From NCBI GenBank assembly GCA_934661005.1, contig CAKUIK010000029.1, positions 1 through 27,802 on the forward strand: a DNA stretch of 27,802 bases, in the 5' to 3' direction. This document shows, piece by piece, positions 1 to 7,373 of the stretch. Position 1 is the first letter of the stretch. Every line of letters starts with the position of its first letter. The DNA comes from an uncultured Slackia sp. (lineage in GTDB: Bacteria; Actinomycetota; Coriobacteriia; Coriobacteriales; Eggerthellaceae). A program made the position numbers and the translations under genes. The notes beneath the pieces are model-generated. The model ran no database searches. It saw nothing but the letters and a program-made list of their open reading frames with translations, and had not been told where the DNA came from.

Positions 1-219
1 CGCTGCGCCCCATGCTGGGCGGCATCTTGCCATTCAATCGTCGCTCGCGTACCGAAGTACGCTTCGCTCCTCTTTCAGGGCAATCTGCTCACCCAGCATG
101 GCGCTCGCTGCCTTTGGGTGCGAATGAGGCTCTTTGGAATTCGCCCGAAGGCTTCAGCCTGAGGGTTCGGCTCGCGCAAGCGAGCCAGGAGCCCCTTATG
201 TCCGCTCCAGTCTTTATTG
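1..219 (+). other. Structured non-coding region, possible 3' part of an RNA or repeat element
   Basis: I see no convincing gene here, but strong secondary structure. CCATGCTGGG (10-19) pairs with CCCAGCATGG (93-102). Inside this, GCA plus TTGCC (25-32) pairs with GGCAA plus TGC (79-88), and GCGTAC/GTACGC (48-53/58-63) forms a hairpin with a CGAA loop. Together they can fold into one rod about 100 nt long. A second perfect hairpin, GGCTCGC-GCAA-GCGAGCC, lies at 169-186 and has a GNRA-type loop. A + strand terminator follows directly, which favours + strand transcription from outside the left edge. A small noncoding RNA, a long structured 3' UTR or an intergenic repeat would all fit. I could not match it to 6S, SRP, RNase P or tmRNA. 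Confidence 0.4.
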
Positions 220-250
220 CGTCGTTCTAACGAACGGCGCTTTTTCGTTT
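220..250 (+). terminator. Rho-independent terminator
   Basis: CGTCGTTC (220-227) pairs with GAACGGCG (232-239), an 8-bp stem with one G-U pair and a TAAC loop, followed by CTTTTTCGTTT. The T tract is on the + strand, so it ends a transcript entering from the left, not one of the genes in this window. Confidence 0.65.
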
Positions 251-345
251 GAGCCGGCAAGCATACCTGCTCGTCTCCATTCACCTTTGATGCGCGCCTT
301 TCTGCGCAATGCATTGCACGTCGCTCTGCTTTCCGTCCTAAGGCG

Positions 346-354
346 TGCTACTAT
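346..354 (+). promoter_or_regulatory. Possible extended -10 of the NCS2 permease gene
   Basis: TGCTACTAT fits an extended -10 (TG-n-TATAAT-like) about 55 nt before the proposed GTG start. No good -35 is visible 16-18 nt upstream, so this is a weak call. Nothing else is apparent between the terminator at 250 and the gene. Confidence 0.3.
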
Positions 355-408
355 GCTCATTTGCCGCTAAGACGGTGCGGCGAAGCTTCTCGAGCAGAAA
401 GGTTGAGA

Positions 409-1728
409 GTGGATACGTTTTTTAAGATTTCCGAGCGCAAATCTTCGGTCGGAAATGAGGTCATCGGCGGCCTCACGACATTTCTCGCGATGTCGTACAT
501 CATCGCCGTTAATCCGCAGATGCTTGTTGCGGCGGGCATGCCGTTTGAAGCGGCGCTTACCGCAACGTGCATCGGCGCGGCTATCATGACGATCGCTATG
601 GGCCTTATCGCCAATCGTCCCGTCGCTTTGGCTTCCGGCATGGGTATTAACGCTATTGTTGCCTATACTCTGTGCCTGGGCGGCGTGAACGTCGACTGGC
701 GCGTGGCTATGGCCATTGTTATGCTCGAAGGTGTGGTTATCTTCATCTTGGTTGCGTGTGGCCTTCGCAAGGCGGTTATGGACGCTATCCCGGCCAGCCT
801 ACGTCATGCTATCGGTATTGGTATTGGTTTATTCATTGCCTTTATTGGCTTGAAGGGCGGCGGCGTCATCGTTTCGAACGAATCGACCCTTCTTGCGCTT
901 GGCGATTTGTCTTCGCCTGTTGCTATCGTTTCCCTCGTTGCCATTGCAATCGCAGTTATTCTGCAGGTGCTCAACGTGAAGGGCGGATTGCTTATTTCCA
1001 TCGTTGCGGCGACGATTGTCGGCATTCCGCTGGGCGTAACGCCGCTGCCGACGTCGTGGAACTTTGGCTTGGACTTCTCGGCCTTTGCGGCTCCGTTCCA
1101 AACTATTCCGGGCACCGATACCATGGCAATTGTCCAGGTGCTCCTGCAGCCTGCATTGCTGCTCTTTGTGTTCTCATTGCTTATGAGCGACTTCTTCGAC
1201 ACCATGGGCACTGTTGTGGCTGTTGGCCAGCGCGGCGAGTTCGCCGACAAAGACGGTAACGTTGAAGATATCCAACCCATCCTCATGGTTGACTCTGCCG
1301 CCGCTGCGGTAGGTGGTTTCTGCGGCGCGAGCTCCATCACCACGTTTGTCGAATCGGCCTCAGGTGCTGCCGCAGGCGCCCGCACAGGCCTGTCCAACAT
1401 CGTCGTGGGCCTGCTGTTCGTCGTGTTCGCGTTCTTTGCGCCCGTGATTGGCATGGTGTCGTCTTCCGCCACGTGCGGCGCCCTTGTCGTTGTGGGCTAT
1501 CTCATGCTTTCCGACGTCGTGCATATCGATTGGGAGAACATTGAGCACGCTTTCCCCGCGTTTGCGTGCATCATGGGTATTCCCATGACGTATTCCATCA
1601 CGAACGGCATCGGCTTCGGCTTTATCTCCTACGTGGTCATCATGCTTGTGACCGGCAGGGCTAAAGAAGTCAAGCCCCTCATGTGGGTTGCCTCGCTTGC
1701 GTTTTTGCTCATGTTCGTTTTGGCGTAA
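409..1728 (+). CDS. NCS2-family purine permease (AzgA/PbuG-like)
   Basis: Predicted inner-membrane nucleobase:cation symporter of about 439 residues, importing adenine, guanine or hypoxanthine. The N-terminus has the family hallmark (FFKISER..., then GGLTTFLAMSYIIAVNPQML). GMGINAIVAYTLC and SDFFDTMGTVVAVGQRG are further family motifs, spread over about 12 hydrophobic segments. I chose the GTG at 409 because AGAAAGG sits 7 nt upstream and the protein alignment starts there. An upstream in-frame ATG at 361 would add 16 residues unlike the family. The gene is monocistronic, with a strong terminator right after it. The exact base transported cannot be read from the sequence. Confidence 0.9.
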   Translation: MDTFFKISERKSSVGNEVIGGLTTFLAMSYIIAVNPQMLVAAGMPFEAALTATCIGAAIMTIAMGLIANRPVALASGMGINAIVAYTLCLGGVNVDWRVAMAIVMLEGVVIFILVACGLRKAVMDAIPASLRHAIGIGIGLFIAFIGLKGGGVIVSNESTLLALGDLSSPVAIVSLVAIAIAVILQVLNVKGGLLISIVAATIVGIPLGVTPLPTSWNFGLDFSAFAAPFQTIPGTDTMAIVQVLLQPALLLFVFSLLMSDFFDTMGTVVAVGQRGEFADKDGNVEDIQPILMVDSAAAAVGGFCGASSITTFVESASGAAAGARTGLSNIVVGLLFVVFAFFAPVIGMVSSSATCGALVVVGYLMLSDVVHIDWENIEHAFPAFACIMGIPMTYSITNGIGFGFISYVVIMLVTGRAKEVKPLMWVASLAFLLMFVLA

Positions 1729-1749
1729 TAAACATTTTGTTCATATGCC

Positions 1750-1789
1750 AAGGCCCTACTTCCAACTGGAAAGTAGGGCCTTCTTTACT
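1750..1789 (+). terminator. Rho-independent terminator after the purine permease
   Basis: AAGGCCCTACTTCC pairs with GGAAAGTAGGGCCTT (one bulged A) around an AACT loop, followed by CTTTACTTT. It lies 22 nt after the permease stop codon. Confidence 0.8.
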
Positions 1790-1937
1790 TTGGCCATCGT
1801 TCGCAGGTTTTGCGTCCGGGAGGACCGTTAGTCATATTGGAGTTATTTGAGCGTTTGTATCCATCTACCGAAATAATATCAACCTGCAAATTCATTTGCC
1901 GCCTCATCCACTATCGTAAGGCTGGAGGAGGCCTAGC

Positions 1938-2849
1938 ATGGATATTAGGCACTTGAAATACCTTTCAGCCGTAGTCAATTATGGGGATTACCAACTTGCC
2001 GCTCGCTCGCTTTTTATCTCGCCACAGGGATTGTCGAAAGCGATACGTCAACTAGAAAACGAGCTAGGCCTAGCTCTTATGGAAAAGGTGGGAAGGGAAT
2101 CTCGCCCAACAAATGCCGCAATTGAGCTGGTCGCTCGCAGTTCTCAACTGATTTCCGAATACGATTTGCTGCTCGGGTTTTTATGCACGGACAAGAAGCG
2201 CGAGGTGTTGCGCGATTTAGAAAAACTAACTCTCGGCGTTTACAATGCAGGCCTAAGAGGGGATATCTTCTCGAATACGGACTTCTCGCTTCTCTTTGAT
2301 AGGCTGCAACCGATTCGCTTTGAGCTCATTAGGCGCCCAGGTTCGGTTTGTCTTGGCGGAGTGCTGAATGGTATTTTGGATGCAGCCGTTATTCTTGGCA
2401 AGCCCAACGCAGACGAACTGAGTTACCATCGAATTGCTTCCATTCCGGTACACGTATCCATGGTCGTGAATCATCCTTTGGGCGCAAAATCGGGTATTGC
2501 GCTTTCCGACCTGAACGATTGGCCTATTGCCTACCCGGATGACCTTCGTTATATACCCAATTATATGAAACGAGAATTCGATAGAAAATCTCTTAACCTG
2601 ACGTTCGAGGAGGTGCCTCCCAAAAGCGAAGAAGTTGACGCTTTTCTTGAGAAAGGTGGCCTATTCCTTACGAGCCCATATGGATTCATCGGTAATAAAA
2701 CCATAGAGCGACCATTGGGATCGGATGGTGAAATCGCTTTTGATATGTACATGATTTACCGAGAAGGGGAAGTCTATTCAATTTATTCCGATATCTTATT
2801 TTTCTTCAGGAATGAACTCAATAAGATATTGCTTACCATCAGAAACTGA
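1938..2849 (+). CDS. LysR-type transcriptional regulator
   Basis: A 303-residue protein with the classical LTTR N-terminal winged helix-turn-helix: MDIRHLKYLSAVVNYGDYQL, then AARSLFISPQGLSKAIRQLE and a linker to about residue 90. The rest fits a type-2 periplasmic-binding-like effector domain, although that part is divergent. GGAGGAGG precedes the ATG at good distance. The gene is more AT-rich than the permease upstream and marks the start of the AT-rich block. It is co-directional with the secreted-protein/ABC cassette that begins 122 nt downstream, so it is the obvious candidate regulator. This is inferred from position; LTTRs often act on a divergent or neighbouring operon. The effector is unknown. 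Confidence 0.9.
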   Translation: MDIRHLKYLSAVVNYGDYQLAARSLFISPQGLSKAIRQLENELGLALMEKVGRESRPTNAAIELVARSSQLISEYDLLLGFLCTDKKREVLRDLEKLTLGVYNAGLRGDIFSNTDFSLLFDRLQPIRFELIRRPGSVCLGGVLNGILDAAVILGKPNADELSYHRIASIPVHVSMVVNHPLGAKSGIALSDLNDWPIAYPDDLRYIPNYMKREFDRKSLNLTFEEVPPKSEEVDAFLEKGGLFLTSPYGFIGNKTIERPLGSDGEIAFDMYMIYREGEVYSIYSDILFFFRNELNKILLTIRN

Positions 2850-2971
2850 TAGTTCCCCTCACAAACATTTCGTTTCGTTCTCCTTCGCTCATTCTGTTGA
2901 TACTGGTTGCAAGGCTATTGCCAAACGGTAGTGTATTTGCGACAGCTTCTAAGAAGCAGAACGGAGGAACA

Positions 2972-3565
2972 ATGGTTTCTTTCGCTAGAGAAAAGATATT
3001 GTGCGCAACCGTAATGGGGTTCGCATTACTTATGCTTTACGCACCTTGCGTAGCGTATGCCGCCGATTACGATTACATTGCAGCTGATGGGCGTCCCTTT
3101 GCCGCAACTCCCACGCAAGAAGAATTAGACCAGATAGCCATCCTTAAAGCCAATGCTGAAAACGGAATCGCACCTCAAACTTCCAGCGATAGCTATTTTG
3201 CGTTCAACCTAAAAGACAATACAACGGCTGCGGCCAGTCCTGCCACCAAGGATGACGACAGCTCGACATATGTATACGCAACGAAGAAGAATGTCAATTA
3301 TTGCCAACTGTATGTGGATGGTTTTTGGGGCGGTACGTGGCATGACTGCACCTACGGGATGGCAACGTTGAGGGCGTTGGGCGAATACCAAATTTATCAG
3401 TATGTCTATGAGAATCATCGTAATCAAACCGGATTCAGTACTTCATGTCCTGCACGACTGACCGCATGGCGCTCAAGCTCCAGTTATTGGGGAGACGGCT
3501 ATGTTTGCGGACTTTGGAGTCCTGATTGCGTTCTTTATAGCAACTATCCAGTTTTGAACCCTTAG
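2972..3565 (+). CDS. Secreted protein with five cysteines, function unknown
   Basis: 197 residues. I chose the ATG at 2972 because GGAGGA lies just upstream and it gives a clean signal peptide: a basic start (AREK), a hydrophobic core at about residues 9-24 and a likely cleavage after AYA (about residue 30). The next 70 residues are acidic and Ser/Thr/Ala-rich, like a propeptide. The C-terminal 90 residues are rich in aromatics (W, Y) and carry cysteines at 111, 126, 159, 179 and 186, suggesting disulfides. An in-frame ATG at 2897 would add 25 residues and spoil the signal peptide. I do not recognise the family. As first gene of an ABC cassette it may be the exported or protected substrate, for example a bacteriocin-like protein. 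That is inference only. Confidence 0.75.
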   Translation: MVSFAREKILCATVMGFALLMLYAPCVAYAADYDYIAADGRPFAATPTQEELDQIAILKANAENGIAPQTSSDSYFAFNLKDNTTAAASPATKDDDSSTYVYATKKNVNYCQLYVDGFWGGTWHDCTYGMATLRALGEYQIYQYVYENHRNQTGFSTSCPARLTAWRSSSSYWGDGYVCGLWSPDCVLYSNYPVLNP

Positions 3566-3569
3566 CATC

Positions 3570-4241
3570 ATGAAGCGTTTGGCAATAGCTTTTGTCGGAA
3601 TTACCTGCGTCGTCATCGGATTTAGCCTAATTATGGTTTCAGTGACGACAACGAATACGACATCGAACGATAGCAACCATTCGTCCTCAATTAATTATTC
3701 GGTAAACCCCGGCCAATCTCTCGTTTTAGATTCCAACGAAGCACTTCAGCAAAAGCCGGAAGCATATTTACCATGGGACGGGACGCTTGTTGTGACTTTG
3801 ATAGATTGTGACGTGTACGAAAATATGCAAGAGGCGGGGATTGATTCGTCTAGCCCGTTTTATCGCGACGACGGCCCTGCGCCCAACTCAAAATGGAAAT
3901 ATGTCCAATGCTCGCTAGAGATTGAAAACGTTGATGCGGTCCCTGAAGGAGACGACGGCCTGTTTGGCATTGATTCATTCGGACTTTTCGTCGAGGGCGG
4001 TTCAAACGGCTTTTGGGACCCAAGCCAACCCAGACCGGTCGAATATTTCGACGGCTATGTCGAAAATGCAGCCGAGAAGGACCATTATCGCTTCGAGTTA
4101 CCAGCCGGAGAAGAAAGACTTCTTACTATCGGCTTTTGGGTTGAAGAGTGCGACTGTTCAAAACCGATGTATGTTTGCGCCGGATTATGGGACGGCGCCA
4201 TGAAATACCGCTTTTATCTGCCAATCCAGAAAGAAGAATGA
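3570..4241 (+). CDS. Membrane-anchored extracytoplasmic protein, function unknown
   Basis: 223 residues with a single N-terminal hydrophobic helix (about 5-25) after MKR, then a Ser/Asn/Thr-rich spacer and an acidic, probably beta-rich outer domain. There is no lipobox Cys after the helix, so it looks like an uncleaved anchor or signal peptide. Its middle part (VTLIDCDVYENMQEAGID..., then YVQCSLEIENVDAV) resembles the corresponding part of the last gene of the cassette (6540-7181), so the two appear to be distant paralogues. The start is 4 nt after the preceding stop with no good Shine-Dalgarno site, indicating translational coupling. It probably acts outside the membrane with the ABC transporter. 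Confidence 0.75.
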   Translation: MKRLAIAFVGITCVVIGFSLIMVSVTTTNTTSNDSNHSSSINYSVNPGQSLVLDSNEALQQKPEAYLPWDGTLVVTLIDCDVYENMQEAGIDSSSPFYRDDGPAPNSKWKYVQCSLEIENVDAVPEGDDGLFGIDSFGLFVEGGSNGFWDPSQPRPVEYFDGYVENAAEKDHYRFELPAGEERLLTIGFWVEECDCSKPMYVCAGLWDGAMKYRFYLPIQKEE

Positions 4242-5092
4242 TTATGCCCGGCCTGAAAGCTGAATTATCCAAAGCCTTCTTATCGAAATGGTTCGTGCTC
4301 CCATGCTGCATCGCGACGATAATTGCGATTGTCGCTGCGATTGGCGGATACCTTGACGATGTGAAAGGCGCATATGCGCTGGACTACATTTCAACGAAAT
4401 GGTTCGACTACACCATTTCTTCTTGTTTCAAATACAACATCCTTGCCGACTTTACTCAACCTGCCAGCGATATCTTCTTCATATTGCTGCCGCTGCTGTG
4501 CTCGATTCCGTTCTCATGGACACTGGCAGACGAATTAAATAGCGGCTTCGCTTTGAACAGCATTTTGAAAAGTAATCCGGCCATGTATCTAAAAAATAAA
4601 TACCTAGCGGCATTTGCCGCCGGGGGCTGCATTGCTGCCGTGCCCATCATTGTAAACTGCATTCTGTGCGCATGCCTTTTGCCCGCAAGAATCCCCGATG
4701 TAACAAGCTCTATTTACTTTGCCGTTTTCGACGATAACCTCTTTTCATATTTCTTTTATAACTGCCCAATCGTGTTCGATGCATTATTTCTTGTATTGAA
4801 TGTTGTGTTTTGCGCCTGCTGGTCTGCTTTCGTTATGTCGCTTTCGTTTGTCGTAAGGAAGCCAGCATTGCTTGTCGGTTTGCCATATTGCGCGCTATTC
4901 CTCATTAAAGCTATCGAAGATGCCATTCCCGGCGATTTAATTTCGTTTGAGCTCTCACCGTTTCTCTTTTTGCGAGGATGCGCGCTATCCCATTCCCAAT
5001 CGGGAATTTACATTTTGCTTACACTACTGGCCTTGTGCTTGGTCCCGTTGGCAACAATTCATTACGTTTCGAGGCGGGGTTTCTATGAGTAG
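4238..5092 (+). CDS. ABC-2-type transporter permease subunit (first)
   Basis: 284 residues with about six hydrophobic segments: one near residues 19-37, one near 78-95 and four more to the C-terminus. This matches lantibiotic-immunity/ABC-2 permeases. The ATG at 4238 overlaps the preceding stop codon (ATGA); a second ATG at 4244 is an equally possible start. No ATP-binding motifs are present, so it needs the ATPase encoded two genes downstream. With the next gene it would make a heterodimeric membrane channel, as in LanEG- or BcrB-type exporters. Family-level sequence identity is low, and assignment rests on topology, size and operon context. Confidence 0.75.
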   Translation: MIMPGLKAELSKAFLSKWFVLPCCIATIIAIVAAIGGYLDDVKGAYALDYISTKWFDYTISSCFKYNILADFTQPASDIFFILLPLLCSIPFSWTLADELNSGFALNSILKSNPAMYLKNKYLAAFAAGGCIAAVPIIVNCILCACLLPARIPDVTSSIYFAVFDDNLFSYFFYNCPIVFDALFLVLNVVFCACWSAFVMSLSFVVRKPALLVGLPYCALFLIKAIEDAIPGDLISFELSPFLFLRGCALSHSQSGIYILLTLLALCLVPLATIHYVSRRGFYE

Positions 5093-5918
5093 CGTAACAA
5101 AAATCCTGGTAGTTAATATCAAACGCCGTCGCTGTAAGCTTATAGCGCTCATTGTGGGGATATTCGTTTTGTGTAATGCTGCCATTATGAGCTTCATCTT
5201 TGAATGCGACGCGGAGCAACTCAAGTCGCTCACATTTGCGGATTTTTTCGCAGCGCCCCTTATTGGGGGTATTAGCCTTCAGCCGTTATCCAAGGCACTG
5301 CATCCTATCCCGTTTCAATGGATGGGAATTTGTCTATTCTTGATGCTTTGGACGATGCTCGCCCCGCTTGGACGAGCGGGAAAAGAGAATGGATATTTCG
5401 TCTTAGCGACTGGAAATAGAACCGCTTGGTACGTTGCAGATATCGTGTGGTTGCTTGTCGGCGCTCTACTGCTCCTTATTGCGCTCTGCGTGTCTTCCCT
5501 GATATGGGCCGTAACGCAAAGTGCAGAATTTGACACAAGCGTTCTCGCTTTGTGCACCGTGCTTTTGGACGATGACTATCTGAGCAGCAATCCACACCTT
5601 ACGGGAGGCATGCTCGCTTCATTTCCACTTGCTTTATTTTCTATTAACTGCATCGTGCTTAATGTGCTGTCCCATTTCGGCGAAATGCCGGCATTCGTGT
5701 TGAGCGTTTTTGTCGTCGCTTCGGCTCCTTGCTGTCCCTCGGGTCTTCTTATCGGAAGATATCTTTGCCTTGCATGCTATGCAAGCATTTCCTCTGAAGG
5801 GCTCGATGCCGCGATTGGTTGTATCGCGTTGTTTATTCTGGCGTTGATTTCGGTTGTCTTGTATTGGACAAGGGTCAATCGTATGGATATCTCGTTCGGT
5901 CAGGAGGCATTGCAATGA
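5085..5918 (+). CDS. ABC-2-type transporter permease subunit (second)
   Basis: 277 residues: a basic N-terminus (NIKRRRCK), a first membrane helix at about 19-37, and five further hydrophobic segments ending in a short basic/acidic tail. GAGGCGGGG is a good ribosome-binding site for the ATG at 5085, and the start overlaps the previous gene by 8 nt. The end overlaps the ATPase start as ATGA. The motif GKENGYFVLATGNRTAWYV between helices 2 and 3 resembles the cytoplasmic coupling region seen in ABC-2 exporters. It is not a close copy of the first permease, so the transporter is probably a heterodimer. Confidence 0.75.
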   Translation: MSSVTKILVVNIKRRRCKLIALIVGIFVLCNAAIMSFIFECDAEQLKSLTFADFFAAPLIGGISLQPLSKALHPIPFQWMGICLFLMLWTMLAPLGRAGKENGYFVLATGNRTAWYVADIVWLLVGALLLLIALCVSSLIWAVTQSAEFDTSVLALCTVLLDDDYLSSNPHLTGGMLASFPLALFSINCIVLNVLSHFGEMPAFVLSVFVVASAPCCPSGLLIGRYLCLACYASISSEGLDAAIGCIALFILALISVVLYWTRVNRMDISFGQEALQ

Positions 5919-6550
5919 TCGTTCTTGATGGTGTTTGCAAAAGCTACAAAGGCACTCGTGTGCTTTCGAATATCGAGCTCCGCTTTAATGACGGCATTGT
6001 GTACGGGCTTCGCGGTGTCAACGGTTCGGGAAAAACGACCTTGCTTCAAATTATTTCGGGATTAGTTATTCCGACTAGCGGTTTAGTTGTCGTGGATGGT
6101 AAGCAGGTTAATCCTGGTTCAAATATCCCCGATTCCATTGGAGCCCTTATTGATTCGCCAGGATTCATTGCACGTTACAGCGGATTGAAGAACCTCATGT
6201 TTCTTTCTAGCTTAGGCTTACCGTTCTCAAAAGACGATGCATGCCTGATGATGGAAAGATGCGGGCTCGATTCGTCTAATACTAAGCCTTATAAAAAATA
6301 TTCACTAGGCATGAAGCAGAGGCTTGGTATTGCTGCGGCTTTTATAGGCCATCCTCGTGTCATCCTTCTCGACGAACCAACCAATGCGCTTGATTCTACG
6401 GGTCCCGAAATGCTGAAGGGCATAATTGATGAAGCGAAGAGCCAAGGCGCGACGATAGTCATAGCGAGTCACGACGAGGATTTCCTTAAGGGTCATTGCG
6501 ACACCGTATATACCTTGGAGGAGGGGACGGTGGTTCCGAATGACCGATAG
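5915..6550 (+). CDS. ABC transporter ATP-binding protein
   Basis: 211 residues, a single nucleotide-binding domain with every expected motif: Walker A GVNGSGKT (34-41), signature YSLGMKQRLG (129-138), Walker B VILLDEP (149-155) and H-loop SH (His186). It is short and compact, like the lantibiotic-immunity/BcrA class of ATPases that pair with ABC-2 permeases. The ATG at 5915 overlaps the permease stop and has CAGGAGG upstream. An upstream in-frame ATG at 5819 lies deep inside the permease gene and is rejected. The 3' end overlaps the next gene by 11 nt. Role: energises the transporter formed by the two preceding gene products. Confidence 0.93.
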   Translation: MIVLDGVCKSYKGTRVLSNIELRFNDGIVYGLRGVNGSGKTTLLQIISGLVIPTSGLVVVDGKQVNPGSNIPDSIGALIDSPGFIARYSGLKNLMFLSSLGLPFSKDDACLMMERCGLDSSNTKPYKKYSLGMKQRLGIAAAFIGHPRVILLDEPTNALDSTGPEMLKGIIDEAKSQGATIVIASHDEDFLKGHCDTVYTLEEGTVVPNDR

Positions 6551-7181
6551 TATCGCCAAAGTAATTGCAAAGACAGTTGGTGTTCTTGGAATATGTGCCA
6601 TAGCCGTAGGCGTTGTCATGCGAATCGCCTGGGTCAACGATACTGCTTTGAAATTACCTGCTGTTGAAACGCGCGAGATGTATGGAAATGTGTCGCTTGA
6701 CGGTGCCTTCTTGTCGCTTGCCAGCGAAAACACTTCAGGCTATTCCGTCAATGTGACCAGTGCGGAAAAAATGTCCTACAACGAGTATGTCGAACGTTAC
6801 GGTCTGGATAAAAGCAAAATAACAAAAGGGCTCGATTCTTTGAGCCTTATATGTCTGGAGATAGAAGTTAGCAATATCGGCAACTCTGATGGCGGAATAT
6901 TTCTATTCGAATGCAACTTAGTGCCTGAGCGCAAAAATACGTATTACATTGCAGACACATGGCTTTGGGCGGAAAGCGAACCGGCGATTATGGACGGTTC
7001 GATGCGCTATATTAAAATCGCACCCGATTCAACGTACACGATTCACGTTCCCTACAAGACCAATATTCGCGACGAGGAAGAACAGACGGAGTATAAAAAG
7101 GTCATCGAAGATTCTGAATTTAAATTGTATCTGTCCAATATGCCAATACGAAAAGAAATTCATATCAAAGCTGAAGGATAG
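6540..7181 (+). CDS. Membrane-anchored extracytoplasmic protein, paralogue-like to 3570-4241
   Basis: 213 residues with one N-terminal transmembrane helix (about 10-30) and an outer domain rich in beta-forming residues. The segment VTSAEKMSYNEYVERYGLD, then LICLEIEVSNIGNSDGG, lines up by eye with the equivalent part of the protein at 3570-4241: a short acidic helix, then an L-x-EIE-V/N strand. GGAGGAGGGG precedes the ATG, which lies inside the ATPase gene. No lipobox and no catalytic motif are seen. Having two such proteins bracket an ABC exporter suggests accessory or immunity subunits facing the outside. I cannot assign a named family with confidence. Confidence 0.75.
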   Translation: MTDSIAKVIAKTVGVLGICAIAVGVVMRIAWVNDTALKLPAVETREMYGNVSLDGAFLSLASENTSGYSVNVTSAEKMSYNEYVERYGLDKSKITKGLDSLSLICLEIEVSNIGNSDGGIFLFECNLVPERKNTYYIADTWLWAESEPAIMDGSMRYIKIAPDSTYTIHVPYKTNIRDEEEQTEYKKVIEDSEFKLYLSNMPIRKEIHIKAEG

Positions 7182-7194
7182 CGGAGAGGTAAAG

Positions 7195-7221
7195 ATGCCA
7201 TTGAAGGGCTATTCCTATTGA
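7195..7221 (+). CDS. Possible 8-residue peptide (MPLKGYSY)
   Basis: GGAGAGG with good spacing precedes an ATG that opens only eight codons before TGA, 13 nt after the last gene of the ABC cassette. This could be chance or a remnant of a longer gene. The Shine-Dalgarno site is as good as those of the real genes, which is why it is listed. Translation is unproven. Confidence 0.2.
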   Translation: MPLKGYSY

Positions 7222-7317
7222 TATTCTTGCTCGTGTTCATTCCTATAAAATAAACTGTTCGTTCTTGTGCAGGAAACCTCTTTTGTCCAGTTAGAAGAAG
7301 AAATTTCCGCCTTGTCC

Positions 7318-7354
7318 GAAACCTCTTAAGTGTTCAGAACACTTAAGAGGTTTC
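7318..7354. terminator. Perfect 17-bp hairpin between convergent genes
   Basis: A perfect 17-bp inverted repeat with a CAG loop (GAAACCTCTTAAGTGTT and its complement) lies between the ABC cassette (+) and the yfcE-like gene (-). The A/T-rich ends of the stem can supply a short U run in either direction, so it probably serves as a bidirectional terminator. A copy of its left arm, GAAACCTCTT, also occurs at 7273-7282. Confidence 0.6.
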
Positions 7355-7373
7355 GTGTTGCGTTGGGCGTCGC

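Noticed and set aside
34..99. A 21-codon minus-strand ORF in the left structured region
   Set aside because: Its frame is largely dictated by the inverted repeats, and no ribosome-binding site is seen; structure explains the sequence better.
251..408. Purine riboswitch before the NCS2 permease
   Set aside because: I could not find the conserved three-way junction core or the paired loops, so there is no support despite the suggestive gene.
2897..2971. A 25-codon upstream extension of the secreted-protein gene
   Set aside because: It would bury the signal peptide, and GGAGGA precedes the ATG at 2972.
2972..3565. Lactococcin-972-type bacteriocin
   Set aside because: Gene context is reminiscent, but the length, cysteines and C-terminal sequence do not match the family as I know it.
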